A DNA stretch of 64,000 nucleotides from Pseudovibrio sp. JCM 19062. GTDB lineage: Bacteria > Pseudomonadota > Alphaproteobacteria > Rhizobiales > Stappiaceae. The stretch's first letter is position 1. Each line of letters starts with the position of its first letter. The notes under the pieces are model-generated. The model was not told the origin of the DNA, made no database searches, and saw nothing but the letters and a program-made list of their open reading frames with translations. Shown here piece after piece: positions 1 to 9,972 of the stretch. The position numbers were made by a program, and so were the translations under genes. Where the stretch lies: contig BAXV01000002.1 of NCBI GenBank assembly GCA_001310715.1, forward strand, positions 91,999 to 155,998. The letters are read 5' to 3'.

Positions 1-1
1 G

Positions 2-619
2 ATGCAGGAAGAGCGTTTCGGTGAGCTGGGCAATGTGCGCTACAAAGAGTATGCCCGCGATATTCATCGCTCCTGCTCGCATATGCTGACGCTGATCAAC
101 GATTTGCTCGATCTGGCCAAGATCGAGGCTGGAAAGATGGATCTGGCGTTTGAGGCAGTCTCTGCAGCGGACATCATTAATGAATGCGTTGCGTTATTAC
201 AGCCGCAAGCCAATGATCGGCGCGTGATCATTCGTGCCAGCACGCCGTTGTCCGTTCCCAAGATTGTGGCTGACCCCAAAACGCTTCGCCAGATCGCGCT
301 GAACCTTCTTTCCAATGCCATCAAGTTTAATCGCTCTGGCGGGCAAGTGATTGTTTCTCTTGGGCTTGATGCAAGTGGTGAAGTGCATTTGAAGGTGCGC
401 GATACGGGCCATGGTATGTCCAAGGCCGACCTTGAAGCAGCACTTCAGCCGTTCAGACGACTTGATGCATCGGGATCAACAGAAGGGTCCGGTCTTGGTC
501 TTCCATTAACCAAAGCTCTTGTGGAAGCAAATCGTGCCTCATTTTCAATAAATTCTGAAGAGGATGAGGGTACGTTAGCCCAAGTTACCTTCCCTCCGCA
601 GCGCGTACTGGCTGAATAG
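2..619 (+). CDS. Sensor histidine kinase, C-terminal part (cut by window edge)
   Basis: This is the C-terminal end of a sensor histidine kinase, whose reading frame is open at the left edge, so the sensor domain and the phospho-accepting His box lie outside the window. What remains is the second dimerisation helix (LINDLLDLAKIEAGK, about residues 31-45 of the visible part) and the full HATPase_c fold: N box NLLSNAIKFN (101-110), G1 box DTGHGM (134-139) and G2 box GSGLGL (162-167). The helix sequence is typical of PAS-linked kinases in alphaproteobacteria. The signal it senses and its partner regulator cannot be told from here. The first Met in the window is probably internal. Confidence 0.85.
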   Translation: MQEERFGELGNVRYKEYARDIHRSCSHMLTLINDLLDLAKIEAGKMDLAFEAVSAADIINECVALLQPQANDRRVIIRASTPLSVPKIVADPKTLRQIALNLLSNAIKFNRSGGQVIVSLGLDASGEVHLKVRDTGHGMSKADLEAALQPFRRLDASGSTEGSGLGLPLTKALVEANRASFSINSEEDEGTLAQVTFPPQRVLAE

Positions 620-658
620 TGCGCTCCTGCGGTGGGCTGACCTTCGCAGGAGATGCAC

Positions 659-1627
659 ATGCTCACACTGGCTGCTTTGGAACAAGCTTCACAGGAATTG
701 CGGCACCACATGCCGCCTACGGCGCTGTATAGCTGGCCCTTGCTGAATGAAGCTTTGGGCTGTGAGGTTTTCGTCAAACATGAAAACCATGCGCCTACCG
801 GTTCCTTTAAAGCACGCTGCGCTCTGCTTTATCTCTTACGGCAGTCAGAACGCCATATCAGCTCCACAAGTTTCGTGGCTGCAACCCGTGGCAACTTTGG
901 TCTGGGCATGGCCTGGGCCGCGCGGGAGCTGCATCAAAGGGCTGCGATCGTCGTTCCTCAAGGCACCTCCAGTGAGACCACAGCAGCAATCCAGAGCTAT
1001 GGTGCATTCCTCATTGAGCATGGCAATGACTTTGAAGAAGCGTACGACTTTGCCTGTCAGATGGCAGAGGATTCCAAGCAGGTGCTTTCTCCGGGCTTCA
1101 ACTATGACATGGTGCTGGGCGCGGCGACCTACGCACTGGAGATTTTCAGAGCGATGAAGGATCTGGACGCAATCTATGTGCCCGTTGGTTTGGGAACTGG
1201 GATTTGCGGACTGATTTCTGTTCGCGATCTTTTTGGCCTGAAGACGAAGATCATCGGTGTAGTCGCAGAAAAAGCAGACGGGTGCGCACGATCTATTGAA
1301 GCCGGCGAATATACACTTACCTCCTCTGCCGACACCTTTGCAGAAGGGATTAGTGTGAGAGGCCCTGCGCGCGAGGCATTTGCACACATTCGCTCTGGCG
1401 CGGAACGCATCATACGCGTGAGTGACGAGGAAATTGCCGAAGCGATCCGCCTGCTCTATCGCACAACACACAATGCGTGCGAAGGCGCTGCTGCCGCTGG
1501 TCTTGCCGGTCTTGTTCAAGAACGAGCCAGCTTACAAGGCAAGAAAGCCGCTTTTGTCCTGTGCGGGCAGAACATGAACCGGGCCTGGATGGCCCGCGTA
1601 CTCAGTGGTGACACGCCGGTTCCATAA
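659..1627 (+). CDS. Threonine/serine dehydratase-like PLP enzyme
   Basis: This is a fold-type II pyridoxal-phosphate enzyme of the threonine dehydratase family, expected to deaminate a hydroxy amino acid to a 2-oxo acid plus ammonia. The PLP lysine motif PTGSFKAR is near residue 50, and a glycine-rich phosphate loop (GLGTGICG) lies around residue 180. At about 320 residues it has only the catalytic domain and no C-terminal ACT regulatory domain, so it resembles the catabolic type rather than IlvA. I chose the ATG at 659 because CAGGAG ends 7-8 bases upstream; the ATG at 653 abuts that site. It follows the kinase by about 40 bases and may be co-transcribed. The exact substrate (Thr, Ser or a hydroxy-aspartate) is not decidable. 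Confidence 0.8.
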   Translation: MLTLAALEQASQELRHHMPPTALYSWPLLNEALGCEVFVKHENHAPTGSFKARCALLYLLRQSERHISSTSFVAATRGNFGLGMAWAARELHQRAAIVVPQGTSSETTAAIQSYGAFLIEHGNDFEEAYDFACQMAEDSKQVLSPGFNYDMVLGAATYALEIFRAMKDLDAIYVPVGLGTGICGLISVRDLFGLKTKIIGVVAEKADGCARSIEAGEYTLTSSADTFAEGISVRGPAREAFAHIRSGAERIIRVSDEEIAEAIRLLYRTTHNACEGAAAAGLAGLVQERASLQGKKAAFVLCGQNMNRAWMARVLSGDTPVP

Positions 1628-1801
1628 GACTTGAAACATCTTTTTTTTGTCGGCCAAACCCGCTGCAATGATGCCTGCCACTCGATTGTTTTCAACAACG
1701 CTGAGTTTTTTGGTGAACTTTTTCAGCGTGCGTATGCCAAGCGCAACTGAAAATCATTCGCAATCGCAACCAGATAGCCTCCCAAAAGCTGAATCTTATA
1801 G

Positions 1802-1818
1802 TTTAGAATCATTCTATC
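1802..1818. promoter_or_regulatory. Putative Irr box (ICE-like motif) upstream of fbpA
   Basis: TTTAGAATCATTCTATC is an interrupted palindrome close to the alphaproteobacterial iron-control element TTTAGAA-N3-TTCTAAA recognised by Irr. It lies about 110 bases before an Fe(III) transporter gene and just upstream of a sigma-70-like promoter, a fitting place for an iron- or haem-responsive regulator. Assignment rests on motif similarity and gene context. Confidence 0.6.
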
Positions 1819-1843
1819 CCATTGTTTTTACGAAGTTTATTAG

Positions 1844-1874
1844 TTGACAGAGAAGTTCAACTTTCCGATATAAC
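1844..1874 (+). promoter_or_regulatory. Candidate sigma-70 promoter for fbpA
   Basis: A perfect TTGACA is followed after 17 bases by GATATA, or after 19 by TATAAC. It lies about 55 bases before the fbpA start codon and 25 bases after the Irr-like box. This is the best -35/-10 pair in this gap. Confidence 0.5.
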
Positions 1875-1927
1875 GGCTAATGACAAGCGTTCGCAGACGC
1901 ACATAAGATCACGTAGGAGACGTTTCG

Positions 1928-2977
1928 ATGAAGTCGTTGCTTAAAGGATTTGGACTGACAGCTGTTGGTTTTGCCCTCGGCACCACCGCTCTGGTCGCTT
2001 CAGCTCAGGCAGAAGAAGAAGTGAATATCTATTCTTACCGTATGCCAGAACTGATCAAACCACTTCTCGACGCATTTACCGAGAAAACCGGTGTTACAGC
2101 AAACCTCGTTTACGCTAGCGACGGCCTTGGCGAACGCATGCAGGCTGAGGGTGCAAACTCTCCGGCAGATGTTCTGCTCTCCGTGGACATCGGCCGTTTG
2201 CAAAGCGCAAAAGATCTTGGCGTTAGCCAGCCTCTCGAGAATGAGGTGATCAACAACAACATTCCAGAAAATCTACGTGACCCGGAAGGCCACTGGTTTG
2301 GTCTGACCACTCGTGCCCGTGTGATTTACGCTTCTAAAGACCGCGTGTCACAAGACACCATCACTTATGAAGAGCTTGCCGATCCAAAATGGAAAGGCCG
2401 TCTTTGCACCCGTTCTGGCCAGCATGTTTATTCCATCGGCCTGTTCGCTTCCATGATTGCCCATAAGGGCGAAGCTGAAACAGAGAAGTGGATGGAAGGT
2501 GTGCGTGACAACCTTGCCCGCAGGCCAACCGGCGGTGACCGCGATCAGGTTAAGTCCATTTATTCTGGTGAGTGCGATATTGCCTTGGGTAACACCTACT
2601 ACATGGGCAAAATGCAAACAAACGAGAAGGATCCGGAACAGAAAGAGTGGGCAGATTCAGTCCGCATCATCTTCCCGAACACCGAAGATCGCGGTACCCA
2701 CGTGAACATCTCCGGCATGATCCTGGCGAAACACGCACCAAACAAAGAGAACGCCATCAAGCTGATGGAATTCCTAGCTTCCGACGAAGCCCAGTCCATC
2801 TATGCGGCAGAGAACTTCGAGTATCCGGTAGAGGCTGGTATTGAGCCGTCCGAACTGGTTGCATCCTGGGGCGACTTTAAAGCGGATGACATTTCTCTTG
2901 CAGAGATTGCGGCACTGCGTGCCAAAGCAAGTGAAATGGCCGATGTAGTTAGCTTTGACGACGGTCCAGCCAGCTAA
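1928..2977 (+). CDS. fbpA: Fe(III) ABC transporter periplasmic binding protein
   Basis: This is the periplasmic ferric-iron binding protein of an FbpABC/AfuABC-type importer. It has a Sec signal peptide (hydrophobic core, AQA cleavage site near residue 28) and the paired tyrosines of the family in GNTYYMGKM (Tyr 224-225), which coordinate Fe(III). The length of 349 residues is normal and the frame is intact. The start is supported by TAGGAG about 9 bases upstream. It is followed by its permease with a 33-base gap. No ATPase (fbpC) gene follows in this window, so one must be supplied elsewhere. The Irr-like box upstream suggests iron-dependent expression. Confidence 0.92.
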   Translation: MKSLLKGFGLTAVGFALGTTALVASAQAEEEVNIYSYRMPELIKPLLDAFTEKTGVTANLVYASDGLGERMQAEGANSPADVLLSVDIGRLQSAKDLGVSQPLENEVINNNIPENLRDPEGHWFGLTTRARVIYASKDRVSQDTITYEELADPKWKGRLCTRSGQHVYSIGLFASMIAHKGEAETEKWMEGVRDNLARRPTGGDRDQVKSIYSGECDIALGNTYYMGKMQTNEKDPEQKEWADSVRIIFPNTEDRGTHVNISGMILAKHAPNKENAIKLMEFLASDEAQSIYAAENFEYPVEAGIEPSELVASWGDFKADDISLAEIAALRAKASEMADVVSFDDGPAS

Positions 2978-3010
2978 GTTCCCACAAACAAATCGAGTTG
3001 AAGCCATTCC

Positions 3011-4747
3011 ATGACATCCAGACACGGACATAGTGGATCGCCACAATACAGGACAGCCGCCCCCTCTTCACGAGGGGAGCGGCTGCTCGCATTTGGTACC
3101 TACTTTCTAGCCGGCCTTGTTGTAATGCCGGTTATCGCAATCGTTTTCATGGCTATGGGTTCTTCGGGCAATCTGTGGCCGCATCTTGTTTCAACAATCC
3201 TGCCACGCGCTATTTCCACCACGGTCCAATTGATGGTCGGGGTTGGGGTGATCGTGTTTGTGGTGGGGGTCAGCACCGCCTGGCTTGTGACCATGTGCCG
3301 TTTTCCCGGACGGCGTTTGTTTGATCTGGCGTTGCTTCTGCCGTTTGCCGTGCCGACCTATATTATTGCTTTCTCCTATGTTGAGCTGCTGGATTACACT
3401 GCCGGTACAAAGCCTGATCCGCAGTCTCTTTGGCTTCCAGACCTCTCGCGATTACTGGTTTCCGGAGATCCGCTCTCTTGGCGGCGCCATGTTTGTGATG
3501 GGGTTTGTTCTTTACCCCTATGTTTACCTAAGCGCCCGTGCTTCTTTCCTGATCCAGTCGGCCTGCGCGCTGGATGTTTCCCGCACGCTCGGAGCGGGCC
3601 CGCTTCGCTTGTTCTGGAAAGTCGCTTTACCGCTGGCCCGTCCTGCGATCGTAGTAGGTGTTACGCTCGCTCTGATGGAGTGCCTCAATGATATTGGCGC
3701 AGTCTCCTTCTTCGGCGTTCAGACGCTGACATTTTCGGTTTACGACACGTGGCTCAACCGCTCAAACCTGACAGGTGCCGCCCAGATTGCAACGATCATG
3801 CTGGTGTTTGTGCTGGCCCTGATGTTCTTTGAGTATTACGGACGACGCAAACAACGCTTCCACCAAACCACGGGCACGTATCGCGCCTTGCCGAGCTATG
3901 AACTGAAAGGCTGGCGTGGCTGGCTTGCTGTTGTTATCTGCGCCTTGCCAATCATCTTGGGTTTTGCGTTCCCTTCCCTGTTGCTACTGAGCCGGGCAAG
4001 CCGCCGTATTGAAGATCTGTTTGAACCCGCTCTTTGGGCAGCTGCAGGCAACACCCTCTGGCTTGCAGCTGTGGCTGCTGCGGTTTCCATCGCCATCAGC
4101 CTGATGCTGGCCTATCGTCGTCGCCTGTTCCCAAGCAACGTCACCACGTTCCTAGGCCGTGTTGCTCCATAGGGTATGCTGTTCCGGGTACAATTCTGGC
4201 TGTCGGTATTTTGTTCCCGGTCGCCGCATTGGACAACATGATCTCGGCAAGCACGCAAGCGCTGTTTGGCTTTGGAACCGGATTGCTGCTGATCGGCTCA
4301 GGCACCGCGCTCATCTATGCCTATGTGGTACGTTTTCTCGCGATGTCTTACGGTCAGATTGATGGCGGTTTCGGGAAGATCACGCCGCACTATGATATGG
4401 CATCCCGCAGTCTTGGTCATACCGCATGGGGCACACTTGGCCGCGTGCACATGCCGTTGATGAAGCCAGTGATCCTGTCTGCGGCTCTTCTGTCTTTTGT
4501 GGAATGCATGAAGGAGCTTCCGGCAACGTTGCTGCTGCGCCCGTTTAACTTCGAGACGCTGGCGACTACGGTTTACAATTCCGCATCCACCGAGGCGTTC
4601 GAGGATGCTGCTCTACCGGCACTTTCCATTGTGCTGGTGGGCATTATTCCGGTCATCATGCTGGCAAAAACGAGTGCCGATACCTTCCGTGAGAAGCGCG
4701 CGAACAAACGTTTCTCCAAGGACGCAGCAATGGCACCTGCTGAATAA
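3011..4747 (+). CDS. fbpB: Fe(III) ABC transporter permease, two frame breaks
   Basis: This is the inner-membrane permease of the ferric-iron importer, a double-length protein with two fused BPD_transp_1 domains. Each half carries an EAA-type loop: the first around 3570-3620 (SRTLGAGPLRLFWKVALPLA) and the second around 4400-4470 (ASRSLGHTAWGTLGRVHMPL). The frame breaks near 3400, where the sequence reads actgccggta and the family expects two extra bases, and near 4167, where a T seems missing before a premature TAG. Both halves are otherwise full length with strong transmembrane segments. I infer one functional gene damaged by base-calling. It lies directly after fbpA and before a strong terminator, so the two form an operon. 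Confidence 0.85.
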
Positions 4748-4771
4748 ATCTTTGTCAAAGTCCTAAGATAC

Positions 4772-4805
4772 AAAAAGCCGCTGAGTAGTACTCAGCGGCT
4801 TTTTT
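4772..4805 (+). terminator. Rho-independent terminator of fbpAB
   Basis: A perfect 11-bp stem (AGCCGCTGAGT / ACTCAGCGGCT) with a 3-base loop is followed by a T run and preceded by an A run, so it can also stop the convergent LysE transcript. Confidence 0.9.
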
Positions 4806-4828
4806 GATGATTCATGGTGGTAACGTTA

Positions 4829-5454
4829 TTATCTCGTTGCGGCTGCCAGCTTCAGCGCCATGCCAACAAAGACAGCAGATGCGATCCTGTTCATGATTTT
4901 CTGGGCTCTCACCGACTTACTCAGACGCTCGCCAATTGTTCCTGCTGCAAATGCGATGCTGCCGAATACCAAAAGAGCCGAGAGGATAAACACAGCGCCT
5001 AAAGTGAAGAACTGCGGCATTAGCGGACCGTGGGCCGGATTTATAAATTGCGGAAAGAACGACAGGAAGAAGATCGCAACCTTGGGTTGGTGATGTTCAT
5101 GATCACGCCTCGACGGTACAACGGGATCAACGAGGAATGGTCTACATTGGTTTGCTGTAGTGGCTCAGGCTTCGCTCTGAAGGCGCCCCATGCGAGATAA
5201 AGCAGGTAGCCAACGCCCAACACCTTCACAGTAGTAAATGCCAACTCAGATGCCTGGAAAATTGCAGTAACTCCAAGCGCGACTGCTGTTGTGTGGAAGA
5301 TAAGACCGGTACAAAGCCCAAGCGTCACCGCAATCCCTGCCATACGGCCACACACCGCAGACTGTGTCAGCACAAAGATATTGTCAGGCCCCGGCGCAAG
5401 CGCCAGCAAAACAGTAACGGTGAAAAATCCGGCAAGCACGTCTATTGGGATCAC
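4829..5454 (-). CDS. LysE/RhtB family amino acid exporter, one frame break
   Basis: This is an inner-membrane exporter of the LysE/RhtB family, which moves amino acids or derivatives outward. The N-terminal LALAPGPDNIFVLTQS segment is the family hallmark. The frame shifts near 5088, where a C appears lost from a run (NITNP should continue KVAIFFLSFFPQF), and the remainder supplies the C-terminal membrane segments. The joined protein is about 209 residues, the usual length. Substrate cannot be inferred. It converges on the iron operon and shares its terminator. Confidence 0.82.
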
Positions 5455-5553
5455 GCAGAACTCCTAGTCTCACTTGATGGTCGCCAGATAATCTGAAGGA
5501 GGGGCAAGGGAATTCTCCCAAAATTCGGCGGATCATTGCAACATTTCTTAGAT

Positions 5554-5602
5554 AGCATTGCAAGTACCTGAATATCAAAGCACTTCAGGTACTTGCAATG
5601 CT
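5554..5602. repeat. Perfect 19-bp inverted repeat, 11-base loop
   Basis: AGCATTGCAAGTACCTGAA at 5554-5572 is repeated exactly in inverse at 5584-5602. The stem lacks a T run on either strand. It sits in the 238-base gap between the start of the LysE gene and the end of the YrbL-like gene, both on the minus strand. It could be a processing or attenuation structure, or an operator. Confidence 0.75.
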
Positions 5603-5692
5603 AGTTTCTTGCATAGCTGGAGTGATAATCGACTATAGGAACTGTCTGCCGATACGCTACAATATGAACTGGCTTGTTGGGTTTTGGAAGAT

Positions 5693-6326
5693 TTAATACT
5701 GTGGACCAGCCTTCCATAAACTTGTTCGTGAACCATAACGATCACAGAATAAACCGAGCCTCCTTAACGAGATAAATTCTCTCTTCCAGAACGTGAAGAT
5801 CATTTTGACCAATACGCTCAAGCGACCGTACCTTTTGTAGTTTGGATGCCCTATTCCATCAATCAACTTAAGTTCTTTCATCCCATTTTTATGATTGATA
5901 ACACAGACATTCCATGGCGTTAAATCTCTACAAATCACTCCATCTGATAGCAACTTAAGTCGAAATGAATAAAAAGCTTTAGCTAACTCTTCCTTCTCTT
6001 CGTTTGTATGAGTTCTTTTCATCTCATGAAAGAGCGTAGGCGCTGGGCGTCCGTTTATTGGATCTCTAACGAGTTCGAATACCGCACCAACCCCTTTATT
6101 GGTATTTACGGCACCGTGAAACCTAACAATTGCTTGAAAACTTTCTGTCTGTCGCGTTTGTTTTAAGTCCTCAAAAAAAATCAATTTCAAACTGAGTTGT
6201 TTGGCTATCGCGTACATTTGCATTCAGGATATCGACTTTAATGCATAGATTCTTGTCTTCGGGGTGTACATAAACTTCTCTGGCTTTCCCTATCGCTAAA
6301 AGATTATCTTCGCTTAAGTTGATCAT
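5693..6326 (-). CDS. YrbL-family protein kinase-like protein, one frame break
   Basis: This matches the YrbL (PhoP regulatory network) family, small proteins with a protein-kinase-like fold. The N-terminus begins MINLSEDNLLAIG and continues to a T run on the coding strand at about 6173-6180, where one extra base moves the frame; the rest is full length. Kinase-like signatures are a catalytic-loop analogue VICRDLTPWNVCV and a metal-loop analogue KLIDGIG. The joined length of about 210 residues is normal for YrbL. Codon use and base composition are more AT-rich than the neighbours, which may mean it was acquired. No PhoPQ pair is seen nearby and the function of the family is poorly known. Confidence 0.75.
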
Positions 6327-6445
6327 ATCAAACACCGATGCCTAAATTAGGTAGTGAATTAGTTTTATAAAGATTTTACATTTTATATAAATTAAATAAA
6401 TCCATTTTTGCTCCAAACGATCTCAAGCCTAGAATATCAATTAAC

Positions 6446-6475
6446 GAAAACCCAGCAAGTAGCTGGATTCCCCTT
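6446..6475 (-). terminator. Terminator after scoAB
   Basis: CCAGC / GCTGG with a 5-base loop is followed on the minus strand by GTTTTCGTT, and on the plus strand by a run of eight or more T. It sits just beyond the scoB stop, so it probably ends the CoA-transferase transcript. Confidence 0.6.
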
Positions 6476-6487
6476 TTTTTTTGCAAG

Positions 6488-7129
6488 CTAATTGAGATTT
6501 AGCCTACCAAGTTTGCTTCCGTTTTTTTCTTTGATCTCATCCAGAGTAACGCCGTCAGCCATTTCGATAATCTTCAGTCCGCCCTCGACGACGTCAAAGA
6601 CTCCGAGGTTGGTGATGATGCGGTCTACGCATTTTACGCCGGTGAGTGGCAGGGCGCATTTGTGGAGGAGTTTTTTGTCGCCGCGTTTGTTGGTGTGGTC
6701 CATGATGACGACAACACGCTTGACGCCTGCAACAAGATCCATTGCACCGCCCATGCCCTTGACCATTTTGCCAGGGATCATCCAGTTGGCGAGGTCGCCT
6801 TCTTCGGAGACTTCCATTGCTCCGAGGATGGACAGGTCAATGTGGCCGCCGCGGATCATTGCAAAGCTGTCAGCAGATGAGAAGTAGCTGGTTCGGTCCA
6901 GTTCGGTAATGGTTTGCTTGCCGGCGTTGATCAGGTCGGCATCCACTTCGTCTTCAGTTGGAAACGGGCCCATGCCGAGCATGCCGTTTTCGGACTGAAG
7001 TGCTACATTCATGCCATCTGGAATGTAGTTGGCAACCAGTGTCGGGATGCCAATGCCCAGATTCACATAGAAACCATCTTTTAGTTCTTTTGCCGCACGG
7101 GCGGCCATTTCGTCACGATTCCAAGCCAT
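6488..7129 (-). CDS. scoB: 3-oxoacid CoA-transferase, subunit B
   Basis: This is the beta subunit of a succinyl-CoA:3-oxoacid CoA-transferase (SCOT-type, also close to PcaJ and AtoA). It transfers CoA between succinyl-CoA and a 3-oxo acid such as acetoacetate in the cytosol. The catalytic glutamate motif SENGMLG is near residue 46. The length of 213 residues and the intact frame are normal. It follows subunit A by 15 bases in the same direction. A thiolase that would use acetoacetyl-CoA lies 22 kb away at about 30 kb. I cannot separate acetoacetate from 3-oxoadipate specificity by eye; the SCOT form is favoured by overall similarity. Confidence 0.88.
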   Translation of the reverse strand: MAWNRDEMAARAAKELKDGFYVNLGIGIPTLVANYIPDGMNVALQSENGMLGMGPFPTEDEVDADLINAGKQTITELDRTSYFSSADSFAMIRGGHIDLSILGAMEVSEEGDLANWMIPGKMVKGMGGAMDLVAGVKRVVVIMDHTNKRGDKKLLHKCALPLTGVKCVDRIITNLGVFDVVEGGLKIIEMADGVTLDEIKEKNGSKLGRLNLN

Positions 7130-7144
7130 GATAAATGCCCTCCC

Positions 7145-7840
7145 TTAAGCTTCGCGGATAGTGCGCTGTTCGATGCGCTTTTCAAATGTGCCCTTAACGA
7201 TCCGGTCAACAAAGATACCCGAGGTGTGTATCTGATCCGGATCCAGTTCACCGATTTCGACCAGCTCTTCAACCTCAACAACAGTGGTCTTACCAGCGGT
7301 TGCCATCATCGGGTTGAAGTTGCGTGCAGTCTTGCGGAAGATCAGGTTGCCTTCTTTGTCGGCTTTCCACGCTTTCACGAGAGACACGTCTGAAATCAGA
7401 CCCGTTTCCATGATGTAAGTTTCGCCGTTGAAGTCTTTATGTTCCTTGCCTTCAGCAATCAGGGTGCCAACGCCGGTTTTGGTGTAAAAACCAGGGATAC
7501 CTGCGCCGCCTGCGCGGATACGCTCAGCAAGGGTGCCCTGCGGGTTGAACTCCAGCTCAAGGTCACCATCCAGATACTGACGCTCGAAAGTCGCGTTCTC
7601 ACCAACGTAAGAAGACACCATCTTCTTGATCTGGCGGGTTTGCAACAAGAGGCCCAGACCGAAGTCATCAACGCCTGCATTGTTGGAGATGGCGGTCAGG
7701 CCTTTTGCACCTGAATCCCGCAGCGCAATAATCAGATTTTCCGGAATGCCACAGAGACCAAACCCACCTGCCATGACGGTCATGCCATCAAAGGTAAGCC
7801 CTTCCAGAGCGGCGGCAGCGCTTGGATAAACTTTATTCAT
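7145..7840 (-). CDS. scoA: 3-oxoacid CoA-transferase, subunit A
   Basis: This is the alpha subunit of the CoA-transferase. It has the CoA-binding glycine segment [13 protein letters not shown] near residues 24-36. I chose the ATG at 7840 because GGGAG stands about 8 bases upstream and the protein then begins MNKVYPSA as in the family; the longer open frame upstream is not supported. The frame is intact and about 231 residues long. Its operon with scoB is tight. Confidence 0.88.
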   Translation of the reverse strand: MNKVYPSAAAALEGLTFDGMTVMAGGFGLCGIPENLIIALRDSGAKGLTAISNNAGVDDFGLGLLLQTRQIKKMVSSYVGENATFERQYLDGDLELEFNPQGTLAERIRAGGAGIPGFYTKTGVGTLIAEGKEHKDFNGETYIMETGLISDVSLVKAWKADKEGNLIFRKTARNFNPMMATAGKTTVVEVEELVEIGELDPDQIHTSGIFVDRIVKGTFEKRIEQRTIREA

Positions 7841-8142
7841 TGTATACTCCCAATACATGACTTGGCAGAACTCGCGCTTCTCATTCCCCAAAACGCAAGC
7901 AATACTACATTTTCATGCCGGCATTGGGATACCGAGCTCCATTTGGACCAGCACCCCGCCTTTCCCAGTTAGGGAAAATATGTATAGCGATCTCATTGTT
8001 GATAGACCGGTTTTATGTCCTCGCCAAGTGCTCTTTATGCGGAGAGCTACTATTTGTTGAGATGGAGATCACAAAGCCCGGAGGAATGAATGTTTGCAGC
8101 GCACAATCCCACCACCGGGTGTCCCCGCAGGGTGAAATCCTT
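7841..8142. other. Intergenic gap, 302 bases
   Basis: Holds the scoAB promoter region and the 3' flank of potI. Open frames here lack family similarity or ribosome sites. I see no convincing terminator or RNA. Confidence 0.5.
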
Positions 8143-8963
8143 CTAAAGGTGCGCTGCTGCGAGTCGCTCCTCCTCCATACGCTTAAGCCTTTGCCGTTTG
8201 GTAAGCACAGAAGCTAAAATGACACCAACTGTCATCAGTAGGATCAGTATGGTGCTGATAGCATTGATCTCAGGCGTTCCTCCCAGCTTGGCTTGTCCAT
8301 AAATTCTCATTGGCAAGGTGGTGGTTTCAGCACCGGCGTTGAAGCTTGCGATTACAAGATCATTCAGCGAAAGGGTAAAGGCCAGCATCCAGCCTGCCAG
8401 TACACCCGGAAGGATCTGGGGCAGTGTGATTAAGAAGAAGGTGCGGACGGGCGGACACCCCAGATCCATGGCGGCTTCCTCCAGTGAGCGATCAAATTCG
8501 GAGAGACGCGATTGCACAATAACGGCCACGTAACACATGGAAAATGCGGTGTGCGCGATCATGATGGTCCAGAAGCCCCGGTTCTGATCCATGGCCACGA
8601 ACAGGAGTACCAAGGATAATCCAAGGATGACCTCAGGCATCACCAGCGGTGCGTAGATCATCCCTGAAAAAGCGTGCGGCCAAGGAAGCGCCCTTGGCGA
8701 ACCAAGACCAGCGCGGCCAATGTCCCAAGAACAGTCGCCAGCGTAGCGGAGGCGAAACCGATGCGAAGCGTGACCCATACAGCTTGCATGAGTTGCTCGT
8801 TTTGTAGCAGCCCATCATACCATCTGGTTGAAAAGCCGGACCACTCCGTCGCCAACTGAGAGTCATTGAATGAGAACAAAATCAGAATGACGATGGGCAG
8901 ATAAAGGAAGCTGAAGCCCAAGACCAATGATGTAATGTTGAACCAGCTCGGCTTTGACGGCAT
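8143..8963 (-). CDS. potI: Putrescine ABC transporter permease PotI, one frame break
   Basis: This is the second membrane subunit of a PotFGHI-type putrescine importer. Transmembrane segments start at residue 10 (SLVLGFSFLYLPIVILILF) and the permease EAA loop reads EEAAMDLGCPP. The frame changes near 8667, where a T run on the coding strand is one short of the family reading (RTLFSGMIYAPLVMP). The joined length of about 273 residues is normal. Its ATG overlaps the potH stop codon by one base, showing translational coupling. Confidence 0.88.
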
Positions 8964-9962
8964 TACGTCTCCTCCTCGCTGCGGCGGGTTTCATGGCGTT
9001 GGAACAGCAGGATCGGGATAATCAGCACTGCCAGAAGAACGATGGCAATTGCTGAGGCGATAGGCCAATCCCGATGCGAGAAGAACTCGGCCCACAGGGT
9101 CTGGCCAATCATCTGCGTTGACGAGCCTCCCAAAAGATCCGGAATGATAAACTCACCCATGACCGGGATGAAAACGAGCAGGCATCCTGCGATCAGGCCC
9201 GGCTTTGCAAGTGGTACTGTCACATACCAGAAGGTCTTCCATGGTGGGCATCCCAGATCTTGGGCGGCTTCGGTGAGTGTTGTGTCCAGCCTCTCCAGAG
9301 CAGAATAGAGTGGTAAGACCATGAAGCAGGTATGTGTAGATGATACCGATATAGACAGCGCCGGTGGTGTTGAGGAGTAACAGCGGCTCATTGATCACAC
9401 CAACGGACATAAGCGCCTGATTGAGCAGGCCATCTGTTCTCAGGATGCCAATCCATGCATAGGCGCGGATCAAATAGCTGGTCCAGAAGGGTAAGATGAC
9501 CATCATCACCAATATGGGTTGCCAGCTTCTTGGGGCCCGTGCCATGGCGTAGGCGATTGGGAACCCCACCAGCACTGTCAGTAGTGTTGATATGAAGGCG
9601 ATGCGCAAGCTCGAGAGGTAGACCTGCCAATAGAGTGTCTCATCTACCAGCTTTGAGTAATTGCTGAGCGACCAGTGTTGCACCGCCTCCCAGAGACCAG
9701 CGCCCCCCCTGCCCCACTCGATAACCGGCAGTTCAGGGGGAACTGCGACCGTAATTTCGGAGAGAGAGACCGTAGCTACGACGACAAACGGGATGAGGAA
9801 AAACAGCAAGAGCCAGACGTATGGCACACCGATGAGCGCGAAGCGGCCCCATGTTCCGGTTGGGTTGGTTGGTGTGTTTTCAGGGGCCTCGGGTTCTTGG
9901 CGCGGTGCGGACACAGGTTCGGTTCTGGTGAGGCCGACGGAAGAGAGGTTATGGTCTATCAT
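8963..9962 (-). CDS. potH: Putrescine ABC transporter permease PotH, one frame break
   Basis: This is the first membrane subunit of the putrescine importer. A proline-rich cytoplasmic N-terminus precedes the first membrane helix (VPYVWLLLFFLIPFVVVA), and the EAA loop TEAAQDLGCPP is in the C-terminal half. The frame breaks near 9335, where the family reads TYLPFMVLPLYSAL and this sequence lacks bases. I chose the ATG at 9962 with GAGGTG about 9 bases upstream; a GTG at 9971 is the alternative. It follows potG by about ten bases. Confidence 0.87.
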
Positions 9963-9972
9963 GTGCCACACC

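Noticed and set aside
1647..1847. A small plus-strand open frame before fbpA.
   Set aside because: It lies over the Irr-like box and has no ribosome site or domain.
7841..7891. An N-terminal extension of scoA by 17 residues.
   Set aside because: The ribosome site GGGAG is placed for the ATG at 7840, where the family start MNKVYPSA follows.
7915..8217. A 100-residue plus-strand open frame between scoA and potI.
   Set aside because: Crosses into the potI coding sequence and shows no domain or ribosome site.
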